A stretch of DNA of 9,881 nt, from contig JAEDJA010000043.1 of NCBI GenBank assembly GCA_016296575.1, positions 1-9,881 on the forward strand, read 5' to 3'. The translations under genes were made by a program, and so were the position numbers. The stretch is from Treponema sp. GTDB taxonomy: Bacteria; Spirochaetota; Spirochaetia; Treponematales; Treponemataceae. The stretch's first letter is position 1; each line of letters starts with the position of its first letter. Positions 1 to 5,983 of the stretch are shown one piece after another. Below the pieces are notes generated by a model that was given only the letters and a program-made list of their open reading frames with translations, was not told where the DNA came from and ran no database searches.

Positions 1-48
1 ATTTTACGTTACTTTCGTTTTGCTTTTTAGGTGTGGGTGTTTTGACGG

Positions 49-2745
49 TTACGAATCAGTTCTATTTTCGTATAAATCATTAAAATAAATCATTAGTTTT
101 GAAGAAATATCATCTTTTATCATATAGTTATTTTTTTCACACATACCCATAAATATCTTAAAAAGATCATCTGGAAGATAATCTTCAAAATCAATAAAAG
201 TATTAAACCTAGATTCAAGACCTGGATTAGATTTTAAGAACTTTTTCATTAAATCAGGATAACCGGCTACAATTACGATAAAGTCATTCCTCATATCTTC
301 CATCGCTTTTAAAATAGTATCAATGGCTTCTTGTCCATAATCATTAGAACTATCGGAGTTCGATAATGCATAAGCTTCATCAATAAACAAGATTCCACCT
401 TTCGCACTTTCAATTGCTTCACTTGTTTTTATTGCAGTCTGTCCAACATAACCTGCTACTAAACCAGCTCTGTCTGTTTCAATAAGTTGTCCTTTTGAAA
501 GCACACCAATTTCTTTGTATATTTTCGCAAGAATCCTTGCAACCGTAGTTTTTCCAGTTCCAGGATTCCCTGAAAAAACAAGATGTAAAGACAGAGGTAC
601 CTGTTTTAATCCCTGAGCTTCTCTTAGTTTTCTAACTTTTATAATATTTATTAAGTTGGTAACTTCCTCTTTTACCTTTTCCAGACCAATAAGAGAATTC
701 AACTCTTCTAGAAGTATATCAACATCTTCATTTTCACTATTAACCGCTGAAACTGTAGTTGAATTATTAGGTACATCCTTATTATTTACAAAAGTTTCAT
801 TGTATAATTTTGTAAAACCATCAATTGTATTCTGAGCAATTTCTACCTCAGTATCTGAACCTGGGATTTTCCCATATGCCATAAACTCGTTTGCAAATGA
901 AGATAAAAATACCAAATAATAATAAGAAAAGAAATTACCAGCTTTTTCTGCACCTTTTTCCTCATTAATTATATCAATTACTTTTCCAAATTGGATAAAA
1001 AAATTAAATGTGTTAGGATCAGCATCTATTCTAGTTTGATTATTTACACTAATCTTACTTTTTCCAAGTTTACTCGTAACGAACTCAGAAGCCAATCTTA
1101 AACTATTTTCAGAGAAATATGGAATAAAGAAATCATTTAATTGGAATCCCTGTTCATAATTATTTGCAATTCCCTCCATTCTTGATCCCATCAGCAAAAT
1201 CTGCATATCTGCTTGAACAAGTTCTGAAAAAGGTAAACTTTTAACTGGTAGATTGTATCTATCATAACACATCTTCAATCTTTCTTCTGAATTCTGATCA
1301 AGTTCTTTCCCTTCAAACATAGATAATGCATTATCTATGGATTTTAAATAATCACAAAATTTTGACTTCAATTCTTTATCAACAAAACTATCATCAATAA
1401 CAGTGTTATTGAATCCACGCATTTCTTGAATTCTTGCTAGTACATTTCTGCCCCTTGTAATTTCTTTTTCAGTTATTTTGGAGCCATAATTTTTTAACTC
1501 TTCAATTGCATCTCTACAAATTTCATAATACTCTTCTGTAATACGACATGAGGATTCATCACCCTGTTCTATTAAAAATCTCTCTAAATTAATCAACAAA
1601 TTCAAAGTTTTTGGATAATAAGCGTCGAAAATATTAATATTTCCTGCAATTAGATGAATAAAATATGCAAACTCTGTAAAAGGAAAATATGCTGAAATAA
1701 AGGGGACATAATTGTCAGAAACATCTATACCCAATTTGCTTTTTATATCTTCAATACGTGTATACATGATTAAAATTATCATTTCTTGCATTATGCAATC
1801 AGGAATATTATCAGGAATGTTATTTTCCATCTTCATTGCTTGGTGCATATTGATGATTTCAGCTAATGATTCATTTGCTAAATTCTGGTCTACCTTATAT
1901 TTGCTATATAATTCTTTAAGTTTTTTATAAAAATTAGAAGTTTTTTCTAATAATTTCGAATTGATAATATGAGTTTTACCACCTTTGTCTAAGAAAAATT
2001 TAATTATTTTAACTTCTTCTTCATCATAAGCTTGCTTCATATAAGCATAATCTAAACAAGAAAAACCATAAGAATCCAGTTCATTTAATAACTTCGGACT
2101 TACATTGACAATTGCTTTTATAGATTTTAATGGTGCAAATCCTTCGACAGCAAGATGTAATAAATTCTTTTGGTCTTTATATTTTTTATTTAAATTTGTA
2201 ATTTTCAATAAATAGTCAAAAACTTTTCTTTTATCTTCATAACCACTTAACAACATAGGCCAATATATTGGAGGATTTTGAGCTTCATCTAATACATCAA
2301 TATTTGCACCTTCTTCAATCAAAAGTTTGACAATATCAATATTCCCACACAAAGCAGCATAAATAATAGGAAATATACCATCAAAAGATTTATTAACATC
2401 AGCTCCATTTTGTAAAAGCTGTATAACTAAATTCGTATTTTCTTGTTTAATTGCAATAAATAGAGGTACTGCTACAATTTCATATTCATGACAGACATAA
2501 TCTAAATTTGATAAATCACCATCCTCTATTTCGTCAATATATTCCTGTAATTCTTCAGTTTCATCATCTTCATTCTCTTCAATTTCTTCATATTTCAAAC
2601 GAAGTTGGGGCAATACAAATTTAACTAATTCTGCCCCTTGTAATTTTTCGTTTATATCAAATGAGATTTCTTTTAATTTGTTTCCATCATAACAATCACA
2701 ACACAATTCAAACAGCGTATAACTTCTCTTAAAAAAAAAGCCCAT
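49..2745 (-). CDS. Ankyrin-repeat protein with C-terminal CbbX/SpoVK-type AAA+ ATPase domain, shortened at the C-terminus
   Basis: The product has 898 residues. Residues about 92-260 hold degenerate ankyrin repeats (for example LLQNGADVN and LLIEEGANID), usually protein-binding surfaces. A long helical stretch with no family I recognise follows (about 270-680). A CbxX/CfqX-type AAA+ domain ends the protein: Walker A GNPGTGKT near residue 720, Walker B ILFIDEA, sensor 1 IVIVAGYPDLM and an arginine-finger-like GLESRF. Such ATPases remodel partner proteins; the partner here is unknown. The ATG at 2745 is preferred because a strong GGAGGAG (2751-2757) lies 5 nt upstream; a longer reading would start inside the attC. 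The protein stops at ENRTDS, before the family's usual GNAR sensor-2 segment, so the lid is incomplete. Nine Ts form codons 3-5. No promoter fits between the attC and the gene, so expression probably depends on upstream cassettes. Confidence 0.85.
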   Translation of the reverse strand: MGFFFKRSYTLFELCCDCYDGNKLKEISFDINEKLQGAELVKFVLPQLRLKYEEIEENEDDETEELQEYIDEIEDGDLSNLDYVCHEYEIVAVPLFIAIKQENTNLVIQLLQNGADVNKSFDGIFPIIYAALCGNIDIVKLLIEEGANIDVLDEAQNPPIYWPMLLSGYEDKRKVFDYLLKITNLNKKYKDQKNLLHLAVEGFAPLKSIKAIVNVSPKLLNELDSYGFSCLDYAYMKQAYDEEEVKIIKFFLDKGGKTHIINSKLLEKTSNFYKKLKELYSKYKVDQNLANESLAEIINMHQAMKMENNIPDNIPDCIMQEMIILIMYTRIEDIKSKLGIDVSDNYVPFISAYFPFTEFAYFIHLIAGNINIFDAYYPKTLNLLINLERFLIEQGDESSCRITEEYYEICRDAIEELKNYGSKITEKEITRGRNVLARIQEMRGFNNTVIDDSFVDKELKSKFCDYLKSIDNALSMFEGKELDQNSEERLKMCYDRYNLPVKSLPFSELVQADMQILLMGSRMEGIANNYEQGFQLNDFFIPYFSENSLRLASEFVTSKLGKSKISVNNQTRIDADPNTFNFFIQFGKVIDIINEEKGAEKAGNFFSYYYLVFLSSFANEFMAYGKIPGSDTEVEIAQNTIDGFTKLYNETFVNNKDVPNNSTTVSAVNSENEDVDILLEELNSLIGLEKVKEEVTNLINIIKVRKLREAQGLKQVPLSLHLVFSGNPGTGKTTVARILAKIYKEIGVLSKGQLIETDRAGLVAGYVGQTAIKTSEAIESAKGGILFIDEAYALSNSDSSNDYGQEAIDTILKAMEDMRNDFIVIVAGYPDLMKKFLKSNPGLESRFNTFIDFEDYLPDDLFKIFMGMCEKNNYMIKDDISSKLMIYFNDLYENRTDS

Positions 2746-2750
2746 AATTT

Positions 2751-2757
2751 CTCCTCC
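2751..2757 (-). promoter_or_regulatory. Ribosome binding site GGAGGAG that fixes the ankyrin-AAA+ start
   Basis: On the minus strand GGAGGAG is followed by AAATT and ATG. This is the strongest Shine-Dalgarno sequence nearby and places the start at 2745 rather than at the upstream in-frame start codon inside the attC. Confidence 0.8.
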
Positions 2758-2759
2758 AA

Positions 2760-2781
2760 AAGCGCCCCAGTGCGGGCGTCC
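2760..2781 (-). repeat. Cassette-start hairpin of cassette 1
   Basis: Immediately downstream of the recombination point the minus strand can fold CGCCC/GGGCG around the loop GCACTG (arms at 2774-2778 and 2763-2767). Positions 2760-2792, which contain this element, are identical to 5984-6016 at the start of cassette 2, and a related hairpin sits at the start of cassette 3. It lies outside the classical attC boundaries. Confidence 0.7.
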
Positions 2782-2845
2782 ACATAACAATGAGTTAAAC
2801 CGCACAGGCCTTGTGCCTGTGTCGGCTTTGAACTTCTTGTTATGT
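2782..2845 (-). other. attC: attC recombination site of the toxIN cassette (cassette 2)
   Basis: Read on the minus strand this 64-bp site begins with core box ACATAAC (2839-2845) and continues with TTCAAAGCCGAC, a CACAGGC/GCCTGTG stem, GCGGTTTAA and the closing box GTTATGT (2782-2788). TTCAAAGCCG pairs with CGGTTTAA leaving unpaired bases, as in the extrahelical bases that let integron integrases recognise a folded attC strand. The expected crossover lies between G (complement of 2788) and TT. The toxN stop codon is one base away from the site. Confidence 0.92.
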
Positions 2846-2846
2846 G

Positions 2847-3362
2847 TTATTTCTTATAATTTCTACACGCTTCTTCTACTTTCTTAAAATTAATTACAAT
2901 TCTTCCCACAGGAAACTCTTCCTCAGATGAATTACACTTCTTTTCATAAAGATTTTTCGCCGTTTTTTCAATTTTCTCTCTGTTCTCTTTGCAAAAGTTA
3001 TATTCTGCAAGCATGAGGAGCTTATAACTAAAATCTCCTTCGTCATTGATTTTGTAAAGTGAAAGCTCAGATTCAGGAACCGGTATCATGCTGTTAAAGC
3101 GTAGTGTACCGTACAGCTTTTCCTTACTTCGAAGATATATTGTCGTAAGATTATTCTTTTTGATTTTACCATTCTCATAGTCTTTCTCTTTTGGTGATGA
3201 CATAGGAACAAAATATTTAAATCCGTTTAATTCCGTAAGAATACCGACATACTTTCTGTGGTAAGTTCGTTCTTGAGGTTTATTCTGCATTACATGTTTT
3301 TCTATTTTCAAAAGGTACTCAATATATTCATCACTTACGATGTAAAAAACATTGTCTTCCAT
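2847..3362 (-). CDS. toxN: ToxN/AbiQ-family endoribonuclease, toxin of a type III toxin-antitoxin system
   Basis: The 171-residue product has the size and pattern of ToxN/AbiQ toxins, which cut RNA at A-rich sites and are held inactive by a repetitive RNA antitoxin; several members abort phage infection. Visible family features are the N-terminal FYIVSDEYIEYL (6-17), RKYVGI (36-41), MSSPKEK (54-60), which matches the catalytic-region T-S-P-K segment of ToxN, and GTLRFNSMIPVP (85-96). The context is decisive: a promoter, three 35-nt repeats and an intrinsic terminator lie directly upstream, the standard toxI-toxN layout. The start is set by GGAG (3370-3373) seven bases before ATG. The stop codon abuts the attC. 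Expression should come from read-through of the toxI terminator, keeping antitoxin in excess. The family call is firm; activity and a role in phage defence are inferred. Confidence 0.92.
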   Translation of the reverse strand: MEDNVFYIVSDEYIEYLLKIEKHVMQNKPQERTYHRKYVGILTELNGFKYFVPMSSPKEKDYENGKIKKNNLTTIYLRSKEKLYGTLRFNSMIPVPESELSLYKINDEGDFSYKLLMLAEYNFCKENREKIEKTAKNLYEKKCNSSEEEFPVGRIVINFKKVEEACRNYKK

Positions 3363-3377
3363 AAAAATTCTCCAAAT

Positions 3378-3404
3378 AAAAAAAGGCGACTTTCAAAGTC
3401 GCCC
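3378..3404 (-). terminator. Intrinsic terminator between toxI and toxN
   Basis: The minus strand carries GGCGACTTT, a one-base centre and AAAGTCGCC (3385-3403), followed by seven Ts (3378-3384). It ends only a few bases before the toxN ribosome binding site. In type III systems such a leaky terminator sets the ratio of antitoxin RNA to toxin mRNA. Confidence 0.93.
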
Positions 3405-3511
3405 GTTAAGTTCTCCAGTTAGGGTCGGAGCGTACCCAGTTTAAGTTTTCCGCTCAGAGTCGGAACGTACTCAGTTTAAGTTTTCCACTTAGGGCAGGAA
3501 TGCTCCCAATG
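3378..3511 (-). ncRNA. toxI: ToxI RNA antitoxin (type III toxin-antitoxin system)
   Basis: The predicted RNA starts near 3510, seven bases after a good -10 box, runs through three 35-nt repeat units and ends at the intrinsic terminator. In known toxIN systems the toxin cuts the precursor into single repeats, which fold as pseudoknots and bind ToxN in a closed ring; the AbiQ system also uses repeats of about 35 nt. There is no sustained reading frame, since 35 is not a multiple of three. Each unit has a small hairpin (for example GGGTACGCTCCGACCC) followed by an A-rich segment GGARAACTTAA, the likely place for toxin cleavage. The locus call is strong; the exact ends and cut sites are inferred. 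Confidence 0.9.
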
Positions 3512-3512
3512 C
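3408..3512 (-). repeat. Three tandem 35-nt toxI repeat units
   Basis: The units are 3478-3512, 3443-3477 and 3408-3442 in transcription order. The second and third are closest to each other and the first is most diverged. Shared words are AAACTGRGTACGYTCCGAC and GGARAACTTAA. There are no spacers between units, so this is not a CRISPR array. Confidence 0.93.
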
Positions 3513-3516
3513 TTTT

Positions 3517-3545
3517 AATATAACATTGCAAGTTTATGTCGTCAA
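3517..3545 (-). promoter_or_regulatory. toxI promoter (sigma-70 type)
   Basis: On the minus strand TTGACG (3540-3545), a 17-base spacer and TATATT (3517-3522) form a near-consensus promoter. The expected start, about seven bases later, falls at the first repeat unit, exactly where a toxI transcript should begin. Confidence 0.85.
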
Positions 3546-3613
3546 GTATTATCTGAGTTTTTCAAAATTTCAACTGTAGACATTCAGTTTATTCAACTTT
3601 TCTCGAAATATTC

Positions 3614-5005
3614 TTATTTGCCGTGCTGAATTCCTTTTATGCTGTAAATTAAGTCGAACTGCGGTACAACTTGAACCCCTGCCGCGACAGAATTGTACTC
3701 AAATGTACCTGCGTACCTCAAGAAAACATCGTCCGCATATTTTTCTATTGCAGTCAAATCGTAAACACTGCGAATATATATCATATCTCCGTGGAAATTT
3801 TGTGCAAGGAAGGTTCCGTTGCCTGTCCATTGGTAGACAGAAATATCATTTGCAAGATATATACAGTTTCTGTCAAGACCATAAGGATTTGAAATTGCAG
3901 GCATTTCTTTTAACTGAACATTGTTGTTTTTAGCAAGCAATTTCGCAATCTCATTGTATGCTGATTCGTCAAAATATGGTTTGTCATAATTTTCTTTTAT
4001 ATAATTAGTAATTACATTTATGTTTTTTGAGGCAGCTGCCGATTTGAATATTTTTGCTTGTTTTTCTTTTTCCAAATGATCATTCTCTGCAGCACGCCTT
4101 TTTAATTCTTGCATGGTATTATATTCTTGTAAGATTTCATTAAGTGCCAGCCGCTTTTCTTCTTCCGTAGAAATCTTTAAAACAATTTCTTCTTTTTTTA
4201 TTGAATCGGATTTATCTGCAGCAAATTTATGTGATGTAAGAATTATTTCTTCTACAACTTCTGTATTTTCTCTTGTTTTAAAACCCTTTACTATAAGCGG
4301 AATCTCAAAAATACTATCATCAACTTCTGAATTGATTTTCTTTATCATCTGTCTGAAATAATCAATGTCTCCGACTTTTTGGTTTTTCTGAAAACTATGA
4401 TTTTTTATCCAGTCGTTTTGATTTTGAGCTGCTTTTTCTTCAAAAAGTTTGTTGTAAGTTTTGTTTCTGATATCAAATCTGAAATTCCAGGCAAACAAGA
4501 CTTCCCAAAGAGCTTTTATGTCATTATCAAAATAAATATTCGTTCTAAGTCCAGCTGTTATTTTTTCGCCCATATAGCCAACAAAGTCTTCAAAAATTAG
4601 ATTATTATTAATTGGGCTATAAAGAAGTCCTGCTTCCATTCCTATTGGAATCATCGGAAATGCACCATGAATTCCACCTCCCAAACTTATATCAAAAAAT
4701 TGTCTCTTTGTTAGGGCAAGTGCTGAATATGAATTTTTTAAATAGAATCCAAATACATTATTTTTTTCAATGGTAGAACCGTATCCATAAATAAAATTTG
4801 CTAATTTAAAATTTATTAAAAGATTTCCATTTGCACCACCACCAAACTGTGATTCAATGTCTGTACCAGAATATTTTTCTTCAAAAGCAAGAAAAATCTC
4901 TGGACTTACTGTAAAATCAATAGACGGCTTATTTCCGAGATATTCCGCAAAAAGCGAAACAGTTACAAAAATTTCAATTACTGCAAGAATTAATTTCTTT
5001 TTCAT
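3614..5005 (-). CDS. Secreted protein of unknown function with signal peptide and beta-rich N-terminal half
   Basis: I do not recognise the family. The 463-residue product begins with a clear signal peptide (KKK, then a hydrophobic stretch 5-19 and cleavage likely after FA at about 20) without a lipobox. Residues about 28-180 are rich in glycine, aromatic residues and alternating hydrophobic stretches, as in outer-membrane or periplasmic beta proteins of spirochaetes. A charged helical, probably coiled-coil region follows (about 265-325). The last 90 residues form another beta-like segment. The ATG at 5005 is chosen over a GTG at 5014 because AAGGTAGGTG lies at a proper distance from it and the signal peptide begins there. 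The upstream gene's TAG stop lies inside that ribosome binding site, so the two genes are probably translationally coupled. No terminator is visible after the stop; the toxI promoter follows within about 70 bp. Function and exact location are unknown. Confidence 0.78.
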   Translation of the reverse strand: MKKKLILAVIEIFVTVSLFAEYLGNKPSIDFTVSPEIFLAFEEKYSGTDIESQFGGGANGNLLINFKLANFIYGYGSTIEKNNVFGFYLKNSYSALALTKRQFFDISLGGGIHGAFPMIPIGMEAGLLYSPINNNLIFEDFVGYMGEKITAGLRTNIYFDNDIKALWEVLFAWNFRFDIRNKTYNKLFEEKAAQNQNDWIKNHSFQKNQKVGDIDYFRQMIKKINSEVDDSIFEIPLIVKGFKTRENTEVVEEIILTSHKFAADKSDSIKKEEIVLKISTEEEKRLALNEILQEYNTMQELKRRAAENDHLEKEKQAKIFKSAAASKNINVITNYIKENYDKPYFDESAYNEIAKLLAKNNNVQLKEMPAISNPYGLDRNCIYLANDISVYQWTGNGTFLAQNFHGDMIYIRSVYDLTAIEKYADDVFLRYAGTFEYNSVAAGVQVVPQFDLIYSIKGIQHGK

Positions 5006-5014
5006 AAAACGCAC

Positions 5015-5494
5015 CTACCTTATCTTAAGACTTTTTTGTATATGGTTTGTCGATTTTTCAATTAGTTTATTAAATTCACAGATTGCAATTTGATTTTTTT
5101 CTTTAAATAAATCATAAGATTCTTGCAAAGAAATAGCTGATATTAAATCTCCATCTATGATTTCATCTTCATTTGGATCTTTATTTTTCAAATAATCATC
5201 GTGAAGTTTTTGTATTATATCTAAAAAGTTGTAATAATCTTTCCGACATTTCTTGCTTGCATAAATGCTGAATTCCGATTGCATATTTTCCAGAACCGAC
5301 AACATCTTGCCACTAAATTGTTGATACGGTTCTCTTTTCAATAAAAACAGAATATTTAGAAATTTCAAATACAATTCTTTTTGACGGTCAAATACCTTTT
5401 TATTCTTATAATCCCTTAATGCAAATTTTGCAGTTACATAAGCAATTATAATGGGAAAAATAAAATCTTTGAGGAGAAAGCAATCTATTTCCAT
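5015..5494 (-). CDS. Small membrane-anchored protein of unknown function
   Basis: The 159-residue product has one hydrophobic segment at the N-terminus (about 5-26), then a charged, helical and likely coiled-coil cytoplasmic part starting RDYKNKKVFDRQKELY. Short proteins with one N-terminal anchor and a helical tail are common among unassigned accessory genes and I cannot name a family. ATG at 5494 is preferred over a TTG at 5500 because AGGA lies seven bases before it. It is the first gene after the minus-strand promoter at 5630-5658, with a leader of about 130 nt containing strong hairpins. Its stop is nine bases upstream of the next gene's ATG and overlaps that gene's ribosome binding site. 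The pair may act together at the envelope; this is inferred from linkage only. Confidence 0.75.
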   Translation of the reverse strand: MEIDCFLLKDFIFPIIIAYVTAKFALRDYKNKKVFDRQKELYLKFLNILFLLKREPYQQFSGKMLSVLENMQSEFSIYASKKCRKDYYNFLDIIQKLHDDYLKNKDPNEDEIIDGDLISAISLQESYDLFKEKNQIAICEFNKLIEKSTNHIQKSLKIR

Positions 5495-5507
5495 GAACAA
5501 ATCCTAG

Positions 5508-5599
5508 CTTTGCCGCAAATCTGCGAGTTTTGCATAGCAAAGAGTAGATTTGCGGCAAAGGGCTTTTTCAAGTCCTTTGCCTAGTGTACACTAGGCAAA
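5508..5599. repeat. Cluster of inverted repeats in the leader of the membrane/secreted gene pair
   Basis: A 15-bp perfect inverted repeat has arms CTTTGCCGCAAATCT (5508-5522) and its complement at 5546-5560, with a smaller TTTGC/GCAAA hairpin inside the loop. A second perfect 24-bp palindrome (half-site TTTGCCTAGTGT) lies at 5576-5599. GGCAAAGG (5554-5561) can alternatively pair with CCTTTGCC (5574-5581), bridging the two. On the minus strand all lie in the untranslated leader just before the ribosome binding site of the gene at 5015-5494. On the plus strand the palindrome is followed by TTTTT. It could be a riboregulatory leader, a terminator or a set of operator sites. Confidence 0.7.
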
Positions 5600-5605
5600 T
5601 TTTTC

Positions 5606-5617
5606 GCACGAATGTGC
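5606..5617. promoter_or_regulatory. Operator copy 1, GCACGAATGTGC
   Basis: This palindrome (GCAC-N4-GTGC) lies just downstream of the expected start of the minus-strand transcript. A near-identical copy in inverted orientation lies at 5669-5680. Dyads like this beside a CI-type repressor gene are typical repressor sites; binding is inferred. Confidence 0.6.
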
Positions 5618-5629
5618 TAACTTTATTCT

Positions 5630-5658
5630 ATTATAAGTACTTATAGCGTATTATTCAA
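5630..5658 (-). promoter_or_regulatory. Promoter of the membrane/secreted gene pair
   Basis: On the minus strand TTGAAT (5653-5658), a 17-base spacer and TATAAT (5630-5635) form a strong sigma-70 promoter. A 14-bp palindrome, TATAAGTACTTATA (5632-5645), overlaps it. The two outer operator copies flank it, so the adjacent repressor could switch it off. Confidence 0.8.
5649..5654 (+). promoter_or_regulatory. Possible -10 box for the CI-like regulator gene
   Basis: TATTAT on the plus strand, with a poor TTCTAT 17 bases upstream, could give a transcript starting near 5661, before the ATG at 5693. The -35 is weak, so this is tentative. The box overlaps the divergent minus-strand promoter. Confidence 0.3.
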
Positions 5659-5668
5659 GTAATAGATA

Positions 5669-5680
5669 GTACATTCGTGC
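5669..5680. promoter_or_regulatory. Operator copy 2, GTACATTCGTGC
   Basis: This is the reverse complement of operator copy 1 with one mismatch. The two centres are 63 bp apart, close to six helical turns, so both face the same side of the DNA. It lies a few bases before the regulator's start codon, where binding would block that gene's own expression. Confidence 0.6.
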
Positions 5681-5692
5681 TATTTTTGTTTT

Positions 5693-5974
5693 ATGTTAGA
5701 CTTTTGGTTACGAGTAAAAGACAAGTTAGATTTTCAAGACTCAACACAAAGAGATTTAGCTCAAAATATAAATGAAAGTTACAATACATTACAATCATGG
5801 ATAAATCGCGATAGACTTCCAAACGCAGAGCAAGCCGTTAAAATTGCAGAAGCCCTTAATACTTCTGTAGAATTTTTAGTGACTGGAAAATCTAATAACA
5901 GAAAAAATGACCATTCAAAAACTGTAAAACTACTTGAACAAGCTATAGAAAATTTACATAAAGAAATGCAGTAA
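5693..5974 (+). CDS. CI-like/XRE helix-turn-helix transcriptional regulator
   Basis: The 93-residue product has a lambda-repressor-type helix-turn-helix (about 18-64): TQRDLAQNINESYNTLQSW followed by RLPNAEQAVKIAEAL and SVEFLVTG, as in phage CI-type repressors. The short C-terminal helix (about 76-92) may allow dimer formation. There is no peptidase or sensor domain, so control by SOS cleavage is unlikely. It is the only gene on the plus strand, is divergent from the membrane/secreted pair, and has two matching operator copies in the shared upstream region, suggesting it represses both directions. No clear ribosome binding site precedes ATG. Its stop lies close to the cassette-start hairpin, so transcription from cassette 3 would run antisense through it. 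The DNA-binding call is firm; the targets are inferred. Confidence 0.88.
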   Translation: MLDFWLRVKDKLDFQDSTQRDLAQNINESYNTLQSWINRDRLPNAEQAVKIAEALNTSVEFLVTGKSNNRKNDHSKTVKLLEQAIENLHKEMQ

Positions 5975-5983
5975 AACTACGAT

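Larger units (their letters stand above)
1..2787 (-). mobile_element. Integron gene cassette 1 (partial; runs off the window start)
   Basis: This cassette starts at the recombination point of the attC at 2782-2845 and runs toward position 1. Its own attC is not in the window. It holds one gene, the ankyrin-AAA+ ATPase. Its first bases read TTATGT on the minus strand, so its missing attC should carry an ACATAAC-type box. The stretch 1-48, beyond the gene's stop codon, has no recognisable attC, hairpin or terminator. Only 42 bp separate the cassette start from the gene's ATG, which leaves no room for a promoter. The boundary call rests on the attC match; the cassette's full length is unknown. 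Confidence 0.75.

Noticed and set aside
1..48. A frameshift at the end of the AAA+ gene that could be repaired to restore the lid
   Set aside because: Both alternative frames were read; neither gives a GNAR-like segment or lid sequence, so a simple frameshift is not supported.
2746..2805. Longer N-terminus for the ankyrin-AAA+ protein beginning inside attC
   Set aside because: The extra 20 residues are translated attC and cassette-start hairpin sequence, and a strong ribosome binding site lies just before the internal ATG at 2745.
3408..3512. Three tandem 35-nt repeats as a CRISPR array
   Set aside because: The units follow each other without unique spacers, are diverged from each other, and sit between a promoter and a terminator before a ToxN-like gene, which fits toxI instead.
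5508..5560. The 15-bp inverted repeat as a relic attC or a tRNA
   Set aside because: It has no RYYYAAC/GTTRRRY boxes and no CAAAGCCGAC or GCGGTTTAA arms, and it does not fold as a cloverleaf.
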